Numbered from the stretch's first letter, positions 26,708-36,287 are shown. The stretch: DNA of 64,000 nt from JAIEPM01 sp964546815 (GCA_964546815.1 CAZJLR010000022.1:34493-98492), one strand, 5' to 3'. The notes: generated from the letters alone by a model not told the origin. A program made the numbers and translations.

Positions 26708-28813
26708 CTACCGGTTTTGTTGTGCTCGGGTCACGGTGCTGTCTGGTTGCAGTTTCGCCTTTACGGTCGGATCAAGCGGCTTGCTGCCGGTGCAAGGGGC
26801 GTTAATCAAAAGGTCCTTGCCTTCCCATCCGTCGGCTTTTATCCGCGGCGTTTGAAATTTGCCGAACTCATGACGCGCGTCCTCTGCAACCGAATTTTTC
26901 AGGTTTGCAAATGACTTAATGATGCTGGGATTTGCGGATAAGCAATCGATCAGTCGCCTTGTGAAAATGCCGTTAGGATAGCGTTTTGATTCCCAGGAGA
27001 GCTCGTTAGGTTCGCTTGAACTGAGAATGATATTTCCTCGACCTACGGAGAATTTCTCGATATCAATTGTGCTCTGGAAATCGAGCGCTCTGGAATTGGG
27101 ATCGGCGGCACCACTATGACAGGCATCGAGTACGATAAGAATTCTGTCTGCGCGAGTGCGTTCTTGCAAGGTGCCTAGAAGTTTTGGCATGTCGATACCG
27201 TCAGACCAGAGTTCGGTTTTTTCAGTGTCGTATGCGATTAAGTAGCTGTCGCCGCGAACGTCTTTTTCTGCCGGGCTCCCGTGCGTGGCAAAATAAACCA
27301 CAACAAGGTCATCGGGTCCGACTACAAACGGCAAAAATTTATCGCCTATCTCGCTGTTTATCCGCTTCTTAGTAGCCTTTTCATCAAGAAGCAAGCGCAC
27401 ATGATCGGGGCGGAAATTGGCTTTTGTGATCAGGAAATTGTAGAAATCGCGAGCGTCTTTTGCTGGATATTGCAACTTCGGGATCGTGGGGTCTTGAAAT
27501 TTGCTAACTCCGACAACTACCGCCCATTTGTCCCGGATCGGGCGATCTGTTGAACTATTGTCCAATGACTGCTTGCTTGACGATACTGCGCCAGGTAAGA
27601 GTGTTGTGCTAGTTCCTACCAGAACAGCACCTTCCATAGCACCTTGCTGTTTAGTCTTCTCAGCCACCAGCTGTTGCGCCATGCGTTTCACTGCAGCCTC
27701 ATCTGCCCGGCGCTCCTCCTCGGCTGCCTTTGCCGCTGCTGCCGCTTTGTCTTTTGCAAGCAAATCAGCAGCCATCTTTTGCGCATCAAGCTTAATACGC
27801 TCTTCTCTTGTCATTGGCACGTACTGGCACAACACATCATCTTGTGCCAACGGCCATATTTTTATTGTATTGTCGCTACTGCCAGAAGCCAGGCTGCGCC
27901 CGTCTGGGCTCCAGCAGAGCGCGTTAACCTCGGCCGTATGCCCTTTGATAGTGCGCAGCTCACGCCCACTAGCCGCTTCCCAAATTTTTATTGTATTGTC
28001 CCTACTGCCAGAAGCCAAGCTGCGCCCGTCCGGACTGTATGCCAGTGCCCCAATGTAATTCGTATGTCCGGGCAATTTCGCTAAACAGCGCCCCGACGCC
28101 GGCTCCCATACTCTTATACTATAACCACCTGAAGCAAGGTTGTGTCCATCAGGGCTGTACGCGAGTCCCTTGACAGCACACTTGTGTCCGCTCAATGTAG
28201 CAAGGCAGAGACCAGATGCCGGGTCCCATATTTTTGCTGTTTCGTCGTTACTTGCCGACGCGAGGCTTCGCCCGTCAGGGCTAAATGCCAGAGCATTAAC
28301 AAGGTCTGTATGTCCGCTCAAAGTAGCACGGCAGCGACCGGAAGCCAGATCCCATATTTCTATGCTTGTGTCCAGATGAGCAGAAGCGAGGCTACGCCCG
28401 TCAGGACTATATGAGAGGGCGGTAGCGGACGCCTTAGGTCCGGTCAAAGTAGACAGGCATCGCTCCGAAATCGGTTCCCATATTTCTATATCACCAAAAT
28501 TATGCGAAGCGAGCCTTTGACCGTCCGGACTGTATGCCAGCGCATTAATTTGGTTATATGTTGAAGTTGGAAAAGTCGCAAGGCAGCGGCCCGAATCTGC
28601 CTCCCATATTTTTATTGTACTGTCCCAACTGCCAGAAGCGAGGCTGCGGCCACCCGGGCTATATGCCAGCGCACGTACAAAACCAGTATGGCCACTCAGA
28701 GTCGCAGGGACCATTTCGGCAGCTTGCGCGGCAGGTGTCATGTAGGCATTTTCTGACCAGCAACTTGCTAAAAATATGCAAGCTGCAACCAGAAATTTCA
28801 GGTGCTGATGCAT
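26708..28813 (-). CDS. Secreted seven-bladed WD40-caspase protein
   Basis: 701 residues from an ATG preceded by GAGGAG. A signal peptide (about 1-32) is of a different type from the other WD40 copies. Seven WD40 blades (about 33-330) are more diverged than in 31813, with GRCLAT ends instead of GRELRT in blades 1-5. The shared helical linker (about 340-400) and a caspase domain (about 425-680) follow. The catalytic pair is His511 in YFATHGS and Cys565 in LDACHSG, followed by SWES and QTPRIKADGWEG. The caspase-coding DNA from about 27055 to 27548 is almost identical to 37481-37974 in the broken copy, a sign of recent gene conversion. It is followed on the minus strand, after 179 bp, by the 24333 gene. 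Confidence 0.9.
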   Translation of the reverse strand: MHQHLKFLVAACIFLASCWSENAYMTPAAQAAEMVPATLSGHTGFVRALAYSPGGRSLASGSWDSTIKIWEADSGRCLATFPTSTYNQINALAYSPDGQRLASHNFGDIEIWEPISERCLSTLTGPKASATALSYSPDGRSLASAHLDTSIEIWDLASGRCRATLSGHTDLVNALAFSPDGRSLASASNDETAKIWDPASGLCLATLSGHKCAVKGLAYSPDGHNLASGGYSIRVWEPASGRCLAKLPGHTNYIGALAYSPDGRSLASGSRDNTIKIWEAASGRELRTIKGHTAEVNALCWSPDGRSLASGSSDNTIKIWPLAQDDVLCQYVPMTREERIKLDAQKMAADLLAKDKAAAAAKAAEEERRADEAAVKRMAQQLVAEKTKQQGAMEGAVLVGTSTTLLPGAVSSSKQSLDNSSTDRPIRDKWAVVVGVSKFQDPTIPKLQYPAKDARDFYNFLITKANFRPDHVRLLLDEKATKKRINSEIGDKFLPFVVGPDDLVVVYFATHGSPAEKDVRGDSYLIAYDTEKTELWSDGIDMPKLLGTLQERTRADRILIVLDACHSGAADPNSRALDFQSTIDIEKFSVGRGNIILSSSEPNELSWESKRYPNGIFTRRLIDCLSANPSIIKSFANLKNSVAEDARHEFGKFQTPRIKADGWEGKDLLINAPCTGSKPLDPTVKAKLQPDSTVTRAQQNR

Positions 28814-28978
28814 GGATTTGCTCCTCTTTTAGGTCAAGCATTTTCTAACATGTCAATATTGGTAATATCAAAAAGAAATGATTTTGCTAGACTGCCTTCG
28901 TTTAATTCTTGCACGTAACTTAAGCTCCGCAATATAAGTGGTGAGTTAGCCAAAATGCAATGGACCGCATCGCCCTGA

Positions 28979-30613
28979 TTACTTATGCTGGGGCTTAATT
29001 GGTGCTTGCGCTGCGGGCGCAAGCACTGAGCTGTCAGGCTGCAGCTTTGCTTTTACAACCGCAGGTAGCGGAGCCGAACCGGTGCATGGTGCTGTAATTA
29101 AAAGATCTTTGCCTTCCCAACCATCGGCCTTCAAGTGTGGTGTCTGAATCTTGCCAAACTCGTGCTGCACATCATCAGCCACTGAATTTTTCAGCGCCGG
29201 AAATGCCTTGAGAATATTTGGATTTGCTGACAAACAGTCAATAAGTCGCTTTGTAAAAATGCCGTTGTGATACTGGCTTGATTCCCATGAAGTCTCGTTT
29301 GGCTTGCTCGAAGCAAGAATAATATTGCCTCGACCAATCGAGAATTTTTCCACGTCAATGCTGCTCTGGAAGTCAAATGCTCTGGCATTGGGATCCGCAG
29401 CACCACTGTGGCAGGCATCCAGCACAATAAGAATCCTGTCGGCGCGAACACGATCTTGCAGCACAGCCAACAGCTTCTTCATATCGATTCCACTTGCCCA
29501 CAACTGCGTTTTTTCAGTATCGTAAGCACTCAAATAGCTCTCGCCACGAACGTCCTTTTCAGCCGGAGTGCCGTGAGTCGCGAAGTACACCAGAACAAGG
29601 TCATCCGGACCCACAACTCGCGGAAGGAATGTATCGCCTATCTCACTTTCTATGCGTCTTTGAGTTGCTTTTTCATCGAGAAGCAAGCGTACATGATCGC
29701 GCGGAAAGTTAGCTTTCTTCGTTAGAAACTCATAGAAATCACGCGCGTCTTTCGCCGGGTATTGCAGCTTTGGAATTGTTTCGTCTGCAAACTTGCCAAT
29801 CCCAACAACTACAGCCCATTTGTCTCTAATTGGGCGATCTGTGGAATTGATGCCTAAAGCCTGCCCAACAGCATTGGCTTGCTGCTCGTGACAAGCAGCA
29901 TCCGCCTGTTTCGGTTGCAACCGTTCTTCTGTCGCCACCATTTGTTCAGCTAGTTTGCGGGCTTCTTCTTGCTCTTTTTGCCGTTTTGCCCTTAGATCGG
30001 CAGCGATCTTTTCCGCAGCGGCACGAATACGTTGTTGGCTGGCGAGATCATTGACTGCTGATTCTGTGGCGCTGGCAGCGCCTGTCGCACTTTGTCTGGG
30101 CAAACTTTGTGGCGCCGACAGTAGTCCACCAATCGTATTCGCAGAGAATATAAATTTCGGTGGTATTTCCTGACCCTGCTGGTCCATAACGCTTAGGTCA
30201 GTGACATCGACCCACGGGTCGTCGAGTACTGTACTGAATACTGTGCCCGTCAGGTGTATTGAAGCTCCTTCCTTTAAGCATTCTAACAACCTGTTTTTTT
30301 GTGCATTAGTTGGAGTCGCAATGAAAAGCTTTAGTTCACTAAGTGGATTCTTAGAATTATCAGGACTCACAATAAAATTGAGATGATCTTTTGAAGATCG
30401 AAATGCCGGTCGGTAGTCTAAACCAATATTGCCAAAAGAAAAGAATTTAGCACTGAAAGAGACAGTCTTGTTTAAAAACTGATTCGGTGAATCAACCAAC
30501 TCCTTAGTGCTTACTTGGAGGGCACTATTCTCTGCAATACAAGAACCCACGCTAAAGGCAAGCCCCACAGCTGCGAATGAAGAAATTATTATTAGCTTGC
30601 AATTTGATGGCAT
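28979..30613 (-). CDS. Secreted caspase with OB-like N-terminal domain
   Basis: 544 residues from the ATG at 30613, chosen because AAAGGAGAG lies seven bases upstream and a signal peptide (1-26) follows; the frame itself runs to 30640. Residues about 30-145 form a beta-barrel-like domain with the pattern of OB-fold tRNA_anti-like modules (F-L-N-K-T-V-x-F, G-x-x-I-x-L-T-G-T-V); this is a weak match. Residues about 185-245 are the charged helical linker. The caspase domain spans about 262-515, with His347 in YFATHGT and Cys401 in LDACHSG, then SWES and QTPHLKADGWEG. It is the closest full-length relative of the 538 gene in linker and caspase domain. A 12 bp inverted repeat lies just upstream. 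Confidence 0.88.
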   Translation of the reverse strand: MPSNCKLIIISSFAAVGLAFSVGSCIAENSALQVSTKELVDSPNQFLNKTVSFSAKFFSFGNIGLDYRPAFRSSKDHLNFIVSPDNSKNPLSELKLFIATPTNAQKNRLLECLKEGASIHLTGTVFSTVLDDPWVDVTDLSVMDQQGQEIPPKFIFSANTIGGLLSAPQSLPRQSATGAASATESAVNDLASQQRIRAAAEKIAADLRAKRQKEQEEARKLAEQMVATEERLQPKQADAACHEQQANAVGQALGINSTDRPIRDKWAVVVGIGKFADETIPKLQYPAKDARDFYEFLTKKANFPRDHVRLLLDEKATQRRIESEIGDTFLPRVVGPDDLVLVYFATHGTPAEKDVRGESYLSAYDTEKTQLWASGIDMKKLLAVLQDRVRADRILIVLDACHSGAADPNARAFDFQSSIDVEKFSIGRGNIILASSKPNETSWESSQYHNGIFTKRLIDCLSANPNILKAFPALKNSVADDVQHEFGKIQTPHLKADGWEGKDLLITAPCTGSAPLPAVVKAKLQPDSSVLAPAAQAPIKPQHK

Positions 30614-30637
30614 GAATATTCTCTCCTTTGTTGCTAG

Positions 30638-30695
30638 CACTTATGTCCGCTCATAGTCACAATTACCCTTTCGTCAGCTTGAACGGACATAAGTG
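30638..30695. promoter_or_regulatory. 12 bp perfect inverted repeat upstream of caspase gene
   Basis: CACTTATGTCCG at 30638-30649 is exactly complementary to CGGACATAAGTG at 30684-30695, with 34 nt between the arms. It lies 25-82 nt before the ATG at 30613. It could be a divided operator or a leader hairpin of that gene. Which one cannot be told from sequence. Confidence 0.6.
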
Positions 30696-31128
30696 GACTG
30701 AAAAGAGACTGCATTTGCTCGTATTTTTATTAATACATGCCAATAGTTAAACGGAAATACCAAATTGCAATGGTTCGTTCAGATAGACCTTGCCTAATTT
30801 TTGCATAATGGAGCCTCAGTATGAATGGTGAATACGCTAAATAAACAAAGCAGCTCCCTTTAGCAGGTTATATAAATTGCTCAGGTCAGAACTTTGTTGT
30901 TCTAAAGAAAACGATTGCAATATTCATTTGAGGCATCGCCAAAAATCATATTGGGACTTGCAGACAAATCAATCCATTGCCTCAACAAGTAGATGCAGGA
31001 CCTCGCTGCAAAAACATCGCGAGAACGCAGGTAGGCGCCAATGAAGTCCGTTTAGCTGCGGATGATGCACCCTGTGCAACCCATCTCAAGAAATGAGCTT
31101 GCTTGGCACTCTGAAACCAAAACGGGAA
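30696..31128. other. No supported gene
   Basis: I find no convincing coding frame or RNA gene in this AT-rich stretch between the inverted repeat and the toxin remnant. Confidence 0.5.
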
Positions 31129-31191
31129 TCAGAGGTGAGAAAAGTTGCCTACCACCCTTCGCGGCATCTGCGCATATACCAAGAACTTCAT
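31129..31191 (-). pseudogene. Remnant of a DUF5615-type PIN-like toxin start
   Basis: The minus strand begins MKFLVYAQMPRRVV at 31191, 26 nt after the stop of the DUF433 antitoxin gene. This matches the usual start of DUF5615 toxins, whose first motif is MKFLVDAQLPRR. The Asp expected at residue 6 is Tyr, and the frame ends after 20 residues. I see no clear continuation. The toxin is therefore dead. Confidence 0.6.
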
Positions 31192-31217
31192 GCAGTTGGT
31201 GGCTGGAGGCGCCTAGT

Positions 31218-31448
31218 CTAACTCAATTTTGCGGCAAACACGAGGACTGCTAAAAAGTCTTCGCGGTCCAGATCCTCATAGTCTTTCAATACATCTTCAA
31301 AAGTCACGCCGGAACTGAGCAATTCCAATAGCATCTCGACCGGATAGCGAAGCCCGCGAACACGCGGCTTGCCATGGCATATACCTCGATCAATTGTAAT
31401 GCCTGAAAGTAAAGGGTGGTCAAACTCATTTGAGTCGAGCCTGCGCAT
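31218..31448 (-). CDS. DUF433 antitoxin (VapB45-like)
   Basis: 76 residues from the ATG at 31448; a GTG at 31478 would add 10 residues, but the shorter form has the family's usual length. Diagnostic words are ITIDRGICHGKPRVRGLRYP followed by MLLELLSSGVTFEDVLKDY, the DUF433 helix-turn-helix region. These proteins normally pair with a DUF5615 PIN-like toxin encoded immediately downstream. Here only the first dozen residues of such a toxin remain, so the antitoxin is an orphan. No good ribosome site is visible. It lies between two caspase genes. Confidence 0.8.
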   Translation of the reverse strand: MRRLDSNEFDHPLLSGITIDRGICHGKPRVRGLRYPVEMLLELLSSGVTFEDVLKDYEDLDREDFLAVLVFAAKLS

Positions 31449-31758
31449 TTGAAAGTAATGGAAGTTATACCACAACACCGTAAATACCCTGCTCTAACCT
31501 TCAGTATTCATGAGTGCTGTGTGCACAGGAGACTTCGACGCCACCGTAATTATTGCTTTAGCACAATCCATCGACAAAGATAAAGGTATTACCAGTGGTG
31601 GCGTGTTGGGTGCTACCGAGAGCATTGTTCGATATTGAAATGCGTTTAGTGTAATTAGGCTTTTTTGCTATTTGGGATTGCCCGGACGTCAACTCTTTCT
31701 TTCCTTTTCTACAACTTCAGCAACACGGTACACAGAGATTTTTCGAAAGCGATTCAAT

Positions 31759-31797
31759 GAAGCATTTTGTGAAAACTTCGTTTTCACAAAATGCTTC
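31759..31797. terminator. Perfect 18 bp hairpin after a WD40-caspase gene
   Basis: GAAGCATTTTGTGAAAAC at 31759-31776 pairs exactly with 31780-31797 around a TTC loop. It lies 16-54 nt past the minus-strand stop at 31813. There is no U-run after it on either strand, so it is not a textbook intrinsic terminator. It may stabilise the mRNA end or be a protein site. Confidence 0.6.
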
Positions 31798-31812
31798 GAT
31801 TCCCAAAACAGC

Positions 31813-33855
31813 TCATTTTGCTGACTTGCTGTGAATTGCCGACTTCTTTGACAAGTTTGACCCGGAGGTTCGAGCCGGCGCAGCTGAAGAGGAAGACATT
31901 GGGCGCGGTGCGGTTGCAGGCACTGAGAGAATTAGCTCTTGTCCTGTCCAGTTGCCCCCGAGCTGCGGGCTTTGTTGAACGCCATAATCGCGCTTCACTT
32001 CCCATTGCACTGGTCCTTTGATCGAAGAGAAAGCCTTCTGCACATCAATTGCTCCTTTGTTTTGGCGCAGTGCATTAATCAAATAGCGTGTGAATATGCC
32101 ATTTGGATGATTCTTTGATTCCCACGCTTGTTCTTGCGGTCCACTTGAGCTTATGACCAGGCGACCTGTCCCCATATCGCGGGCAATCTCTTCAAGGTTG
32201 AAATTGTCACCATTATCGATACCACGAGCGCCTGCCGCTGCGTTGCCACTGTAACAGGTATCCAATACGATCAGCACTCTGTCTGTGTTGACCGCGGACT
32301 TTATGCGATCGTTGATTTCATTCATATCGACACCAGTTGAATAGAGTTCAGTTTTCACTGTGTCGTAGGCAGCGATGTAGTTTTTGTGTCCTTTGTCTCT
32401 GGAAGATGGAGTGCCATGCGTGGCGATATAAATTACCGCGAGATCTCCCGGTTGGACGAGATTAGGCAAGAAGTTATCGCCAAAAGCCGCCAGAATGTGC
32501 TGTTTGGTTGCGTCTTTGTTGAGCAGCATCTTCACGTGATCAGCTTGAAAATTAGCTTCGTTAACCAGAAAGTTCCGAAAGTCCTGTGCGTCTTTCGCCG
32601 CATATCTCAATTTATATTCAGGATTTGCGAATTCGCTAATTCCAACGATGAGCGCCCACTTGTCTTTGACTGGCACTGTGGATGAGCTTGCAGGCGATCG
32701 TGACGGAACTTGTCCGCTAGCGCCTGCGGTTGCTGTTGATTCTGCTGTCAAATTATTGACACGCTCGGGGTGAACACTGGTTCCAGGTCCATACTTGCAA
32801 AGTACATCGTCCGCCGCCAACGGCCATATTTTTATCTTGTTGTAGTCGTCAGAAGCGAGGCGGCATCCGTCCGGGCTCCATGTAAGCGTGGAAAAGCCCA
32901 TATCCCCAGTAATAGTGCGCAGCTCGCGCCCACTTGCCGATTCCCATATTTTTAATGTCTTGTCAGCACTGCCAGAAGCCAAGCTGCGCCCGTCTGGGCG
33001 CCATGCAAGCGCGGCAACTGTGCCGCTATGCCCTGTAAGAGTGCGCAGCTCACACCCACTCGCCGCATCCCATATTTTTATCGTACTGTCCATACTGCCA
33101 GAAGCCAGGCTTCGCCCGTCCGGGCTCCATGCGACTGCTTTAACCCAATTCGTGTGCCCAGTGATAGTGCGCAGCTCACGGTCGGCAGCAGCGTCCCATA
33201 TTTTTATTGTTGAGTCGCCGCTGCCAGAAGCCAGACTTCGCCCGTCCGGGCTCCATGCAAGCGCAGTAACCGGGCCTTTATGCCCAGTAATGGTGCGAAG
33301 CTCACGCCCACTCGCCGCGTCCCATATTTTTACTGTGTAATCCAGACTGCCAGAAGCCAAGCTGCGCCCGTCTGGGCTCCATGCAAGCGCGGCAGCTGTG
33401 CCCCTATGCCCTGTAAAAGTGCGCAGCTCACGCCCACTCGCCGCCTCCCATATTTTTATCGTACTGTCCATACTGCCAGAAGCCAGGCTTCGCCCGTCCG
33501 GGCTCCATGCGACTGCTTCAACCCAGTTCGTGTGCCCAGTCATATTACGCAGCTCACGCCCACTCGCTGCGTCCCATAATCTAACTGTATTGTCTAAACT
33601 GCCAGAAGCTAGGCTGCGCCCGTCCGGGCTCCATGCAAGCGCGGCAATTGAGCTGCGATGCCCAGAAAGAGTTTGAGGGACCATCTCTGCCGCCCGAGCC
33701 TGGCTCATGGCGCCTGAGGCAATCCCGGAAGCCAGCGCGAGAGAAAGAGCAAGAAATGTAGCCAGTGGTTTTCTAAGAATGCTTCGCAGCGGTTTTTGCA
33801 GTTGACTTTGCCAAGTTTCTAGAATGTGTTTTTTCATGGCATTTATCCGATTCAT
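31813..33855 (-). CDS. Secreted seven-bladed WD40-caspase with recently copied blades
   Basis: 680 residues. GAGG lies about 10 bases before the ATG in the shared leader. The N-terminal segment (ILETWQSQLQKPLRSILRK) and the hydrophobic helix after it are nearly the same as in the 34134 and 24333 genes. Seven WD40 blades (about 56-350) are almost identical to each other. Blades 2 and 5 and their neighbours repeat at DNA level with an exact 378 bp offset, three blades. The long Ala-rich linker is replaced by a short Ser/Thr/Pro linker. The caspase domain spans about 398-650, with His480 in YIATHGT and Cys534 in LDTCYSG, then AWES and SPQLGGNWTG. It is the DTCYSG subtype, while its propeller is closest to DACHSG-type fusions, so domains have been exchanged between lineages. 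Confidence 0.9.
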   Translation of the reverse strand: MNRINAMKKHILETWQSQLQKPLRSILRKPLATFLALSLALASGIASGAMSQARAAEMVPQTLSGHRSSIAALAWSPDGRSLASGSLDNTVRLWDAASGRELRNMTGHTNWVEAVAWSPDGRSLASGSMDSTIKIWEAASGRELRTFTGHRGTAAALAWSPDGRSLASGSLDYTVKIWDAASGRELRTITGHKGPVTALAWSPDGRSLASGSGDSTIKIWDAAADRELRTITGHTNWVKAVAWSPDGRSLASGSMDSTIKIWDAASGCELRTLTGHSGTVAALAWRPDGRSLASGSADKTLKIWESASGRELRTITGDMGFSTLTWSPDGCRLASDDYNKIKIWPLAADDVLCKYGPGTSVHPERVNNLTAESTATAGASGQVPSRSPASSSTVPVKDKWALIVGISEFANPEYKLRYAAKDAQDFRNFLVNEANFQADHVKMLLNKDATKQHILAAFGDNFLPNLVQPGDLAVIYIATHGTPSSRDKGHKNYIAAYDTVKTELYSTGVDMNEINDRIKSAVNTDRVLIVLDTCYSGNAAAGARGIDNGDNFNLEEIARDMGTGRLVISSSGPQEQAWESKNHPNGIFTRYLINALRQNKGAIDVQKAFSSIKGPVQWEVKRDYGVQQSPQLGGNWTGQELILSVPATAPRPMSSSSAAPARTSGSNLSKKSAIHSKSAK

Positions 33856-34090
33856 GGCAATTTGTCCTCAAGTTCTTCTGCAATTATTCTGGGTGGTTTT
33901 CTGCAAATCTTCTGTACATCTGCTCTTGTTATTTTTCTTCTTGTTTTATAATTACGCTTGCGCCATTCTCTCATTTCCTGCACCCATCATGGTTGCAAGA
34001 CACAAGTCTAACTCAACTCCTCAGATTCTTTCAGCCTTGCGTACTTAATGAAATAGCTAATTCACCAACGCTTCTGGCAAATGTGCATCG
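33856..34090 (-). repeat. Upstream repeat of the WD40-caspase family, copy 1
   Basis: The region before the 33855 start is homologous to 36288-36625 and 39290-39480, with a shorter match at 26529-26655. Shared plus-strand words are CTCAAGTTCTTCTGCAATTA next to the gene, then CGCCATTCTCTCATTTC and AGTCTAACTCAACTC farther out. It carries the ribosome site and presumably the promoter; TAGAAT on the minus strand is a possible -10 in the fuller copies. Confidence 0.75.
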
Positions 34091-34133
34091 AGAATCAGGA
34101 ATGAACTATATAGCCACAAGCGCTGCAAAGCAA

Positions 34134-36287
34134 CTACCTGGCTGACATTGGCCGCGGTGCTACAGCGGGCACGGAAAGAATCAGTTCTTGCCCCGACCAG
34201 CTTCCGCCCAATTGCGGCGTCTGTTTCGCACCATAATCGCGATCTGCTTCCCACTGTACTTTATCCTTGATCATGGCAAATGCCTTTTGCACATCAATCG
34301 TTCCTTTATTCTGCCGCAGCGCATTAATCAAATACCGTGTAAAAATGCCATTCTGATACCCCTTCGACTCCCACGCTTGTTCTTGCGGACCGCTGGAGCT
34401 GATAACCAGCCGACCTGTTCCCATATCTCGTGCTACTTCTTCAAGATCGAAATTTCCACCATTTTCGATACCTCGAGCGCCGGCTGCTGCGTTTCCGCTA
34501 TAGCAAGTATCGAGCACAATCAATACTCGGTCAGTGTTGACTGCAGATTTGATGCGATCGTTTATTTCGTTCATATCAACTCCAGTAGAGTACAGCTTGC
34601 TCTTTTCCGTATCGTATGCCGCGATATAATTTTTGTGCCCTTTGTCTCTGGAAGAGGGCGTCCCGTGTGTTGCGATATAAATCACAGCCAAGTCGCCCGG
34701 GCGAACCAGGTTCGGCAAAAAATTATCACCAAAGGCTTCCAGAATGTGCTGTTTTGTAGCATCCTTATTGAGCAACATTTTGACGTGATCTGCTCGAAAG
34801 TTCGCTTCATTGACCAGAAAGTTTCGAAAATCCTGCGCATCTTTAGCTGCGTACCTTAGCCTGTATTCCGGATTCGCAAACTCACTTATTCCAACAATAA
34901 GTGCCCATTTGTCTTTAACAGGTGTTTTTGCTGCACTGTCAGATGCTGATACTTTACTAGAAGCCGCTTCGCCAACTTCGGCGCTCCCATTATCACTGCC
35001 ACTAGTCCTGATACTATCGTCGCCTTGCTGCTTCGTCTGCTGCGCCACCAGCTGCTGAGCCATCCGTTTTACTGCCGCCTCGTCTGCCAACCGCTGCGCC
35101 TCGGCTGCCTTTGCCGCTGCGGTTGCTTTGTTTCTTGCAAGCAAATCAGCAGCCATCTTTTGCGCATCAAGCTTTATACGCTCGTCTCTTGTCATTGGCA
35201 CGTACTGGCACATCACAGGATCTTGTGCCAGCGGCCATATTTTTATTGCATCGCCCTCACCGAAAGAAGCCAGACTGCGCCCATCCGGGCTCCATGCAAG
35301 GCCTTGTATATACTCGTCCGTATGCGCAGTAAAAGTAATAGTGCGTAGCTCCCGCCCACTGGCCGCGTCCCATAATTCTATTGTATTGTTGTCCCTGCTG
35401 CCAGATGCCAGGTTGCGCCCGTCAGGACTCCAGGCAAGCGCATTAAGGCGTTTGTTATTCCCTGCTGTTATAGTTCGCAGCTGCCGCCCACTGACCGCGT
35501 CCCATATTCTAATTGTATGGTGCAGGTCCCAACTGCAAGAAGCCAGGCTGCGCCCGTCTGGGTTCCATGAAAGCGCGGTAACAACGCTATAATGCCCAGT
35601 AAGAGTGCACAACTCACGCCCACTGGCCGCGTCCCAAATTTTTGGGTGGGAATCGATAGAAGAGAAGCTGCGCCCGTTCGGGCTCCATGCAAGCGCCCTA
35701 GCGTGGCCCGAAACAGTAATAGTGTGCAGCACCTGCCAACTAGCCGCGTCCCAAATTTTAATTGTTTTGTCCCCACAGCAAGCCAGGCTGCGCCCGTCCG
35801 GGCTCCATGCAAGCGCTTCTATATCCCCGTCCGTATGCGCAGTATAAGTAATAGTGCGCAGCTCGCGCCAGCTAGCTGCGTCCCAAATTTTAATTGTTTT
35901 GTCCCAACTGCCAGAAGCCAGTCTGCGCCCATCCGGGCTCCATGCAAGCTTATCAACAAAGTCTGTATGCCCGGTAAGAGTGTGCAGCTTACGCCCACTA
36001 GCCGCGTCCCAAATTTTTATTGTTTTGTCCAAACCGCCAGAAGCCAGACTGCACCCGTCCGGGCTCCATGCAATTGCGGCAACTGTATGCCCGGTGATAA
36101 TAGTCTGAGGGACCATCTCTGCCGCCAGACCTGGGCTCGTGGCCCAGGGGGCAAGCCCTGAAACCAGCGAGAAAGCAACAGCAAGGAATAGCGCCAGTGG
36201 TTTTCTAAGAATGCTTCGCAAAGGTCTTTTCAGTTGATTTTGCCATGTTTCTAGAATGTGTTTTTCCATGGCAATTATCTGGTTCAT
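34134..36287 (-). CDS. Secreted seven-bladed WD40-caspase protein
   Basis: 717 residues. GAGG lies in the shared leader before the ATG. The N-terminal export segment is like that of 31813. Seven WD40 blades (about 55-360), several with small insertions (TYTAHTDGD, TFTAHTDEY), make the propeller less regular than in 31813. The long helical linker ERIKLDAQKMAADLLARNKA follows (about 375-430). The caspase domain spans about 458-710, with His541 in YIATHGT and Cys595 in LDTCYSG, then AWES and TPQLGGSWSG. The caspase half is very close to 31813, whereas the linker is close to 24333 and 26708, which again points to recombination between array members. Confidence 0.9.
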   Translation of the reverse strand: MNQIIAMEKHILETWQNQLKRPLRSILRKPLALFLAVAFSLVSGLAPWATSPGLAAEMVPQTIITGHTVAAIAWSPDGCSLASGGLDKTIKIWDAASGRKLHTLTGHTDFVDKLAWSPDGRRLASGSWDKTIKIWDAASWRELRTITYTAHTDGDIEALAWSPDGRSLACCGDKTIKIWDAASWQVLHTITVSGHARALAWSPNGRSFSSIDSHPKIWDAASGRELCTLTGHYSVVTALSWNPDGRSLASCSWDLHHTIRIWDAVSGRQLRTITAGNNKRLNALAWSPDGRNLASGSRDNNTIELWDAASGRELRTITFTAHTDEYIQGLAWSPDGRSLASFGEGDAIKIWPLAQDPVMCQYVPMTRDERIKLDAQKMAADLLARNKATAAAKAAEAQRLADEAAVKRMAQQLVAQQTKQQGDDSIRTSGSDNGSAEVGEAASSKVSASDSAAKTPVKDKWALIVGISEFANPEYRLRYAAKDAQDFRNFLVNEANFRADHVKMLLNKDATKQHILEAFGDNFLPNLVRPGDLAVIYIATHGTPSSRDKGHKNYIAAYDTEKSKLYSTGVDMNEINDRIKSAVNTDRVLIVLDTCYSGNAAAGARGIENGGNFDLEEVARDMGTGRLVISSSGPQEQAWESKGYQNGIFTRYLINALRQNKGTIDVQKAFAMIKDKVQWEADRDYGAKQTPQLGGSWSGQELILSVPAVAPRPMSAR

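Noticed and set aside
30930..31000. Minus-strand words RQWIDLSASPN resembling RLIDCLSANPN of the caspases
   Set aside because: Only about ten residues, no flanking caspase motif in any frame; likely chance.
31510..31638. A 42-codon plus-strand frame with CTGDFDATVIIALAQ and GGVLGATESI, faintly like ADP-ribosylglycohydrolase ends
   Set aside because: Too short, no ribosome site, and the match rests on a few residues.
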